A stretch of DNA of 41,388 nt from Verrucomicrobiota bacterium (GTDB lineage: Bacteria; Verrucomicrobiota; Verrucomicrobiia; Limisphaerales; JAIPKD01), in assembly GCA_021733835.1 (NCBI GenBank), contig JAIPKD010000025.1, forward strand, positions 1 through 41,388. The letters run 5' to 3'. Positions within the stretch are counted from its first letter, which is position 1; each line of letters opens with the position of its first letter. The notes beneath the pieces are model-generated. The model was not told where the DNA came from. It saw nothing but the letters and a program-made list of their open reading frames with translations, and ran no database searches. Shown one piece after another: positions 37,249 to 41,388 of the stretch. A program made the translations under genes and the position numbers.

Positions 37249-39786
37249 GTGATTCGGCTGGAAGAGCAGTTTGATGAATCGAAGGTACTGAACCGCGTTA
37301 TCGTTCCGGATTTGTGGCAGCATAAGGCTATCTCGGAATTGAGAAAGGGTAAGGACGTAGTCGTTCACGCACCTACAGGCGCAGGTAAGACATTGATATT
37401 TGAGCTTTGGTCGAATTACGGAAAAAACCACGACCAGGCGATTTATACCGTCCCCACCCGCGCCCTCGCCAACGATAAGATGGCCGAATGGCGGGCGCAA
37501 GGTTGGGATGTAGGCATAACTACCGGAGACCTGTCCGAAAACTTAAATGCACCCGTCGTGGTCGCCACGTTGGAAACCCAAAAACGCACTCTCCTCAGAG
37601 GTAAAGGGCCGGCGTTGCTCGTTGTAGACGAATACCAAATGCTCGGTGATCCCGGACGTGGGCTGAACTACGAACTTGCCTTGTCCATGGCCCCGCCGAA
37701 TACACAGTTGCTATTGCTCAGCGGTAGTGTGGTCAACCCGCATCACGTGGTGGATTGGCTCAGGCGTCTTGGCAGGGATGCCGAAATGATCCGACACGAA
37801 TTCCGGCCCGTGCCGTTGGAAGAGGTCTTCGTCGATCGTCTTTCCTCCCGTACACCCAGGGGAATGCGTGGATACTGGTCGCGGCTGATAGTAAAAGCCC
37901 TGGCCGAAGACCTCGGCCCGATTCTTCTTTTCGCCCCACACAGGCAGTCGGCTGTCTCAATAGCCTCCGAGCTGGCCCGTTCATTGCCGAACGTTAATCC
38001 CCTGATCTTGAGCGAAGCGCAAAGAAGACTTGTCGGCGATAATTTGACCAGAATGCTTAATAATAGGGTGGCTTTCCATCATAGCGGTCTGAGTTACGCC
38101 TCAAGAGCGGGCGTGATCGAGCCGTTGGCCAAGGCAGGACAACTGCGTGTCGTCGTCGCAACGATGGGGCTTGCTGCGGGAATCAACTTTTCTTTGCGTA
38201 GCGTTGCGCTTGCAGGTGATTCTTATCGACGCGGTAATATCGAACACCCGCTCAGAGCGGATGAAATCCTCCAGATGTTCGGTCGCGCAGGACGCCGGGG
38301 AATTGATGAAACAGGTTATATAATCATTACGGCCAACCGAATCCGGCTCCGCGAGGCGTACCCATGCCAATTATCTAGAAATGGACAGGTCGATTGGGGA
38401 GCGTTATTAGGCATAATGGATGCCGCAGTCGATCTGCGAAAAAGCCCTTTCGCTGAAGCGGTCAGAACACAATCACGACTGTTTTCGGCCAAGCCTATTG
38501 TGCTCGGGATCGAAGAATCATTGAACCATCCAGATACACCCTGCGCCCTGAAAACCGATTCGGAAAGAGCGCGGTTCGTACGTAAAAAGTGTAAACGTAT
38601 ATTGAACAGCCGCGGATTTTGGCAGGATTATCCAAAACCCGTCCAAAAGAAGCTCAAAGAAGTAAAGGTTCCTTCCTATACATCCGTAAAACCGGCCGGA
38701 AATGCGGATTCATCGAATGCCCGAGAAACAGAAAAGATCGAAGTCTCCCTCCAAAGTGCCTTGAGTAAACCGGAGGTCTTAAAAAAAGTCGGTGTTGGGG
38801 AATTGGCCGTCCTCAAAGATAGCCCTAAGGAGTGTCTTTACGGCAAAGAGTTCAAGGTCGCAGACGTCCTGGCCGACGGTGGTCTGGTGCTGGTTAAATG
38901 GGTGCGCAAAATGATTAAGTGGCGTGGACGCAGGATAACAAGACGTACCTGGAACAAGCAAACATTGATGCTATTGGAAAAGCGTTTGCGTCAGAATTAC
39001 ATGCCGCTTGTCGGCTTGTTGGAAGCCAATATGAAAATGACCGCTCTTGTAAGCCTGGCGGAACTCAAGGTGCCGGCCTGTGTCGATGATTTCGGTGTTC
39101 CTCTCTGGAAACCGAAACAGAGTTTTGTCGCACCTCCCAAGTGTCGGGATTGCAGGCTAATTCAAACTTGCCGCGAGCTTTCCCCTGCGACCGGTGTGGC
39201 CTTGCTTTGGAAACGGCTCGGACTGGTGGACGAATACGGAATTCCAGGCAGACGCGGGCGAATTATTAGTTTTTTCAACCAAAACCATGGACTGGCTATC
39301 GCCGCCGCGATTGAAGACGAATCGTATCATTTGGAAGATTTAATTTACGACTTGGCGAACCTGGAAGCCGGATTCCGGTTCAGTCGCGACGAATATCGAT
39401 GGGGCGGTAGGCTCGCCCTGGCTTGCCGAAAGCTTTATAATAGACTATCAATTCCAGGCTACCTCGAAGATGGCGTGCCCCCTGATTACGGCGCTGGCGC
39501 CGAAGAGGTGATAGCATCGGTACACTCTAATCCGGCAAATAAACATTATTGGATAACAGATTATACAAGTGCAGGCGATATCGATAGAGTGATCATAGAA
39601 TGGCGTAGCCTTCTACGACAAATAGCCCACGCCCCGGATATACCATGGCAGCGCTGGACTGAATTCAAAAACCTCGCAAATACGGTTTTGCACGAGACCG
39701 ATTCACCGACCATCACCGATCTGCCGCCGCTGGAATATAATCAGTTAAAACGAGTAGACCACCGGCTGACAATAAAACGAAGTTGA
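37249..39786 (+). CDS. Ski2-like superfamily 2 DEAD/DEAH-box helicase with C-terminal Cys cluster
   Basis: Walker A HAPTGAGKT; motif II DEYQ; motif III SGS; HHSGLSYASRAGVIEPLAKAGQLRVVVATMGLAAGINF; motif VI QMFGRAGRRG; C-terminal CVDDF...KCRDCRLIQTC; GTG start. Confidence 0.88.
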   Translation: MIRLEEQFDESKVLNRVIVPDLWQHKAISELRKGKDVVVHAPTGAGKTLIFELWSNYGKNHDQAIYTVPTRALANDKMAEWRAQGWDVGITTGDLSENLNAPVVVATLETQKRTLLRGKGPALLVVDEYQMLGDPGRGLNYELALSMAPPNTQLLLLSGSVVNPHHVVDWLRRLGRDAEMIRHEFRPVPLEEVFVDRLSSRTPRGMRGYWSRLIVKALAEDLGPILLFAPHRQSAVSIASELARSLPNVNPLILSEAQRRLVGDNLTRMLNNRVAFHHSGLSYASRAGVIEPLAKAGQLRVVVATMGLAAGINFSLRSVALAGDSYRRGNIEHPLRADEILQMFGRAGRRGIDETGYIIITANRIRLREAYPCQLSRNGQVDWGALLGIMDAAVDLRKSPFAEAVRTQSRLFSAKPIVLGIEESLNHPDTPCALKTDSERARFVRKKCKRILNSRGFWQDYPKPVQKKLKEVKVPSYTSVKPAGNADSSNARETEKIEVSLQSALSKPEVLKKVGVGELAVLKDSPKECLYGKEFKVADVLADGGLVLVKWVRKMIKWRGRRITRRTWNKQTLMLLEKRLRQNYMPLVGLLEANMKMTALVSLAELKVPACVDDFGVPLWKPKQSFVAPPKCRDCRLIQTCRELSPATGVALLWKRLGLVDEYGIPGRRGRIISFFNQNHGLAIAAAIEDESYHLEDLIYDLANLEAGFRFSRDEYRWGGRLALACRKLYNRLSIPGYLEDGVPPDYGAGAEEVIASVHSNPANKHYWITDYTSAGDIDRVIIEWRSLLRQIAHAPDIPWQRWTEFKNLANTVLHETDSPTITDLPPLEYNQLKRVDHRLTIKRS

Positions 39787-39951
39787 ATCTCCACATCGAT
39801 TACGCCAAGTTAATAATTATTCAGCGATACCGGCATATTCCAACACCGTAAAATACCTAATAAATGATTTCGTATTCCGATAGACGATGTTCAGTACTTG
39901 AAACGCCGGATTCTATTGTCATCAGCCATAGATGTATTATCATGTGACTAT

Positions 39952-40872
39952 ATGAAATCCGAAAATATAACCAGAAGAGACTTTGTAAAGCTCGGTATGA
40001 GCGCCGCTTCTCTTGCGGCCTTAAATGCCGGCAGCGCGGTTGCGCAATCTGTCGAAACAAAACCGAATAAAAGGAAGATCAAAAAAGCGATTAATCTGGG
40101 CATGATCGCTGGGAACATGCCGATACAGGATAAATTCGCACTCGCCAAAGATCTGGGTTTTGATGGACTGGAAATAAACACCCCCGGTGGCCCGGATAAA
40201 AAGGAAGTGATTAAGGCAGCTGAAAAAACGGGACTACAGGTGGCCGGCGTAATGAACTCAGTACATTGGAAATATCCTCTGTCACACCCCGATCCCGAAG
40301 CGCGAAAGCAAGGCCTCGACGGCTTGAAGATAGCCCTGAAGGATGCAAAAGATTTCAATTGCTCGACCGTCTTGCTCGTGCCCGGAGTCGTCAATAAAGA
40401 CATACCCTACGATGCGGCTTATAAGAGAACGCAAAACGAAATACGCAAGATTCTGCCGCTGGCAGAGGATTTGAATGTTGCAATCGCTGTTGAAAATGTA
40501 TGGAACCATTTTCTGTTGAGCCCGCTCGAAGCGGCACAATATGTCGATGAATTTAACAGCAAATCGATAGGCTGGTTTTTCGACGCAGGTAATATCGTTA
40601 ATTTCGGTTGGCCCGAACAGTGGATTAGAATCCTTGATCACAGAATTCTCAATATTCATGTCAAAGAGTTTAGTCGCGCAAAGCGTAATAACGAAGGATT
40701 GTGGAAAGGATTCGACGTCAAACTCATGGAAGGTGACAACGATTGGCCTGCCATCATGAAGGCTATCGATGGAATCGATTATCACGGCTGGTTTATTGCT
40801 GAAATTCCCGGTGGCGGAGAGAAACGACTCAAGGAAATTGCCGAGCGCATGGACACTATAATGTCTCTTTAA
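39952..40872 (+). CDS. Sugar phosphate isomerase/epimerase (xylose isomerase-like TIM barrel) with Tat signal
   Basis: MKSENITRRDFVKLGMSAASLAALNAGSAVAQ; LAKDLGFDGLEINTPGG; NVAIAVENVWNHFLLSPLEAAQYVDEF; GWFFDAGNIVNFGWPEQWIRIL; ILNIHVKEFSR. Confidence 0.92.
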   Translation: MKSENITRRDFVKLGMSAASLAALNAGSAVAQSVETKPNKRKIKKAINLGMIAGNMPIQDKFALAKDLGFDGLEINTPGGPDKKEVIKAAEKTGLQVAGVMNSVHWKYPLSHPDPEARKQGLDGLKIALKDAKDFNCSTVLLVPGVVNKDIPYDAAYKRTQNEIRKILPLAEDLNVAIAVENVWNHFLLSPLEAAQYVDEFNSKSIGWFFDAGNIVNFGWPEQWIRILDHRILNIHVKEFSRAKRNNEGLWKGFDVKLMEGDNDWPAIMKAIDGIDYHGWFIAEIPGGGEKRLKEIAERMDTIMSL

Positions 40873-40922
40873 TCTGAAATCAGAACGATCGGCGTTATAG
40901 ATTCTCTGACGAAATGATCTGG

Positions 40923-40995
40923 AGGCGGAGGTCGGGATCGAACCGACGAATGGGGCTTTTGCAGAGCCCTGCCTTATCCACTTGGCTACTCCGCC
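40923..40995 (-). tRNA. tRNA-Cys (anticodon GCA)
   Basis: Minus strand GGCGGAGTAGCCAAGTGGATAAGGCAGGGCTCTGCAAAAGCCCCATTCGTCGGTTCGATCCCGACCTCCGCCT; 7-bp acceptor stem, anticodon loop CTGCAAA, T-arm GGTTCGATCCC, U73 discriminator as expected for tRNA-Cys. Confidence 0.95.
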
Positions 40996-41007
40996 AACCT
41001 AAGCCTA

Positions 41008-41035
41008 ATTATATACTCTTATTTCTCCCATGCAA
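41008..41035 (-). promoter_or_regulatory. Sigma70-type promoter of tRNA-Cys
   Basis: Minus strand TTGCAT - 16 nt - TATAAT, with the -10 lying 12 nt before the tRNA 5' end. Confidence 0.65.
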
Positions 41036-41129
41036 GCGGATATGTTGATCCGTATCAAGTTTTTGGTGTGAATAAAGATGAAATTACGCCACTCATTTCT
41101 CTTATCATGGATATTTCCGTATAATTGAA

Positions 41130-41147
41130 ACGAGAATCTATTCTCGT
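41130..41147. repeat. Perfect short palindrome
   Basis: ACGAGAAT-CT-ATTCTCGT, 8-bp arms with 2-nt centre, upstream of the Y1 transposase gene. Confidence 0.5.
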
Positions 41148-41255
41148 AATTTTAAGAATGGATATAAGTCATATTATTATTGTCTACTATTGACAGATAT
41201 TACAATATTTGAGAATATCCTTTCAAATAAGACAATGAACCCATAGGCGCAACAG

Positions 41256-41388
41256 ATGAGGACACCAAGGATCAAGGCAAGGGCAGAGGCGGCGGTATAC
41301 CACTGCATCAACAGGGTAGTGGGAGGAGAGTGGCTGCTTGAGAAGGATGAGAAGGAGGTATTCCGGAAGATGATGTGGCGGCAGCTGG
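41256..41388 (+). CDS. Y1 (HUH) transposase, IS200/REP-associated type, 5' portion only
   Basis: Not in ORF track (runs off the window). ATG at 41256 translates MRTPRIKARAEAAVYHCINRVVGGEWLLEKDEKEVFRKMMWRQL, resembling the N-terminus of Y1_Tnp proteins ('MRTPRIK...YYHC.SRV...'). Confidence 0.82.
   Translation, partial: MRTPRIKARAEAAVYHCINRVVGGEWLLEKDEKEVFRKMMWRQL

Noticed and set aside
1-41388. CRISPR array, rRNA operon, prophage, toxin-antitoxin or classical defence island
   Set aside because: No regularly spaced repeats, rRNA sequence, phage structural genes or recognised defence gene pairs were seen on either strand

Overview
Window of a bacterial chromosome read by eye, with no database searches. 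Gene content resembles a PVC-type (Lentisphaerae/Kiritimatiellota/Verrucomicrobia-like) genome, but that taxonomic guess is weak. Most of the window is housekeeping. It contains an arginine cluster argJ-argB-argD-argF (+). It has a complete phosphate module on the minus strand: putative porin, pstS, pstC, pstA, pstB, phoU, phoB, phoR. Other genes include a Gfo/Idh/MocA oxidoreductase, a rhomboid protease, a nitroreductase, mnmA, a DsbD-like protein, purE, prs, rplY-pth-rpsF-ssb-rplI, a PLP aminotransferase, a hybrid histidine kinase, accA, an ADP-heptose epimerase overlapping an AsmA-like gene, an M20 dipeptidase, GTP-type pckG, a Ski2-like helicase with a C-terminal cysteine motif, a Tat-signal TIM-barrel protein and tRNA-Cys(GCA). 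Both window ends are cut inside mobile-type genes: an Rpn/PD-(D/E)XK gene at the left and a Y1 (HUH) transposase at the right. The least explained items are: (1) a two-copy palindromic element (about 782-885 and 15252-15370) whose core is inverted between copies, the first copy having 11-bp perfect terminal inverted repeats; (2) a putative minus-strand small transcript (about 36888-37106) with its own promoter-like element and terminator; (3) a Ski2-like helicase with DEYQ/SGS motifs and a C-x20-C-x2-C-x5-C cluster resembling AddB/Cas4-type Fe-S sites; (4) 11-bp-phased TGTAACA direct repeats upstream of both pstS and the porin gene, likely Pho boxes; (5) a 13-residue insertion directly before the ArgJ self-cleavage site. 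No CRISPR array, rRNA or prophage was seen.
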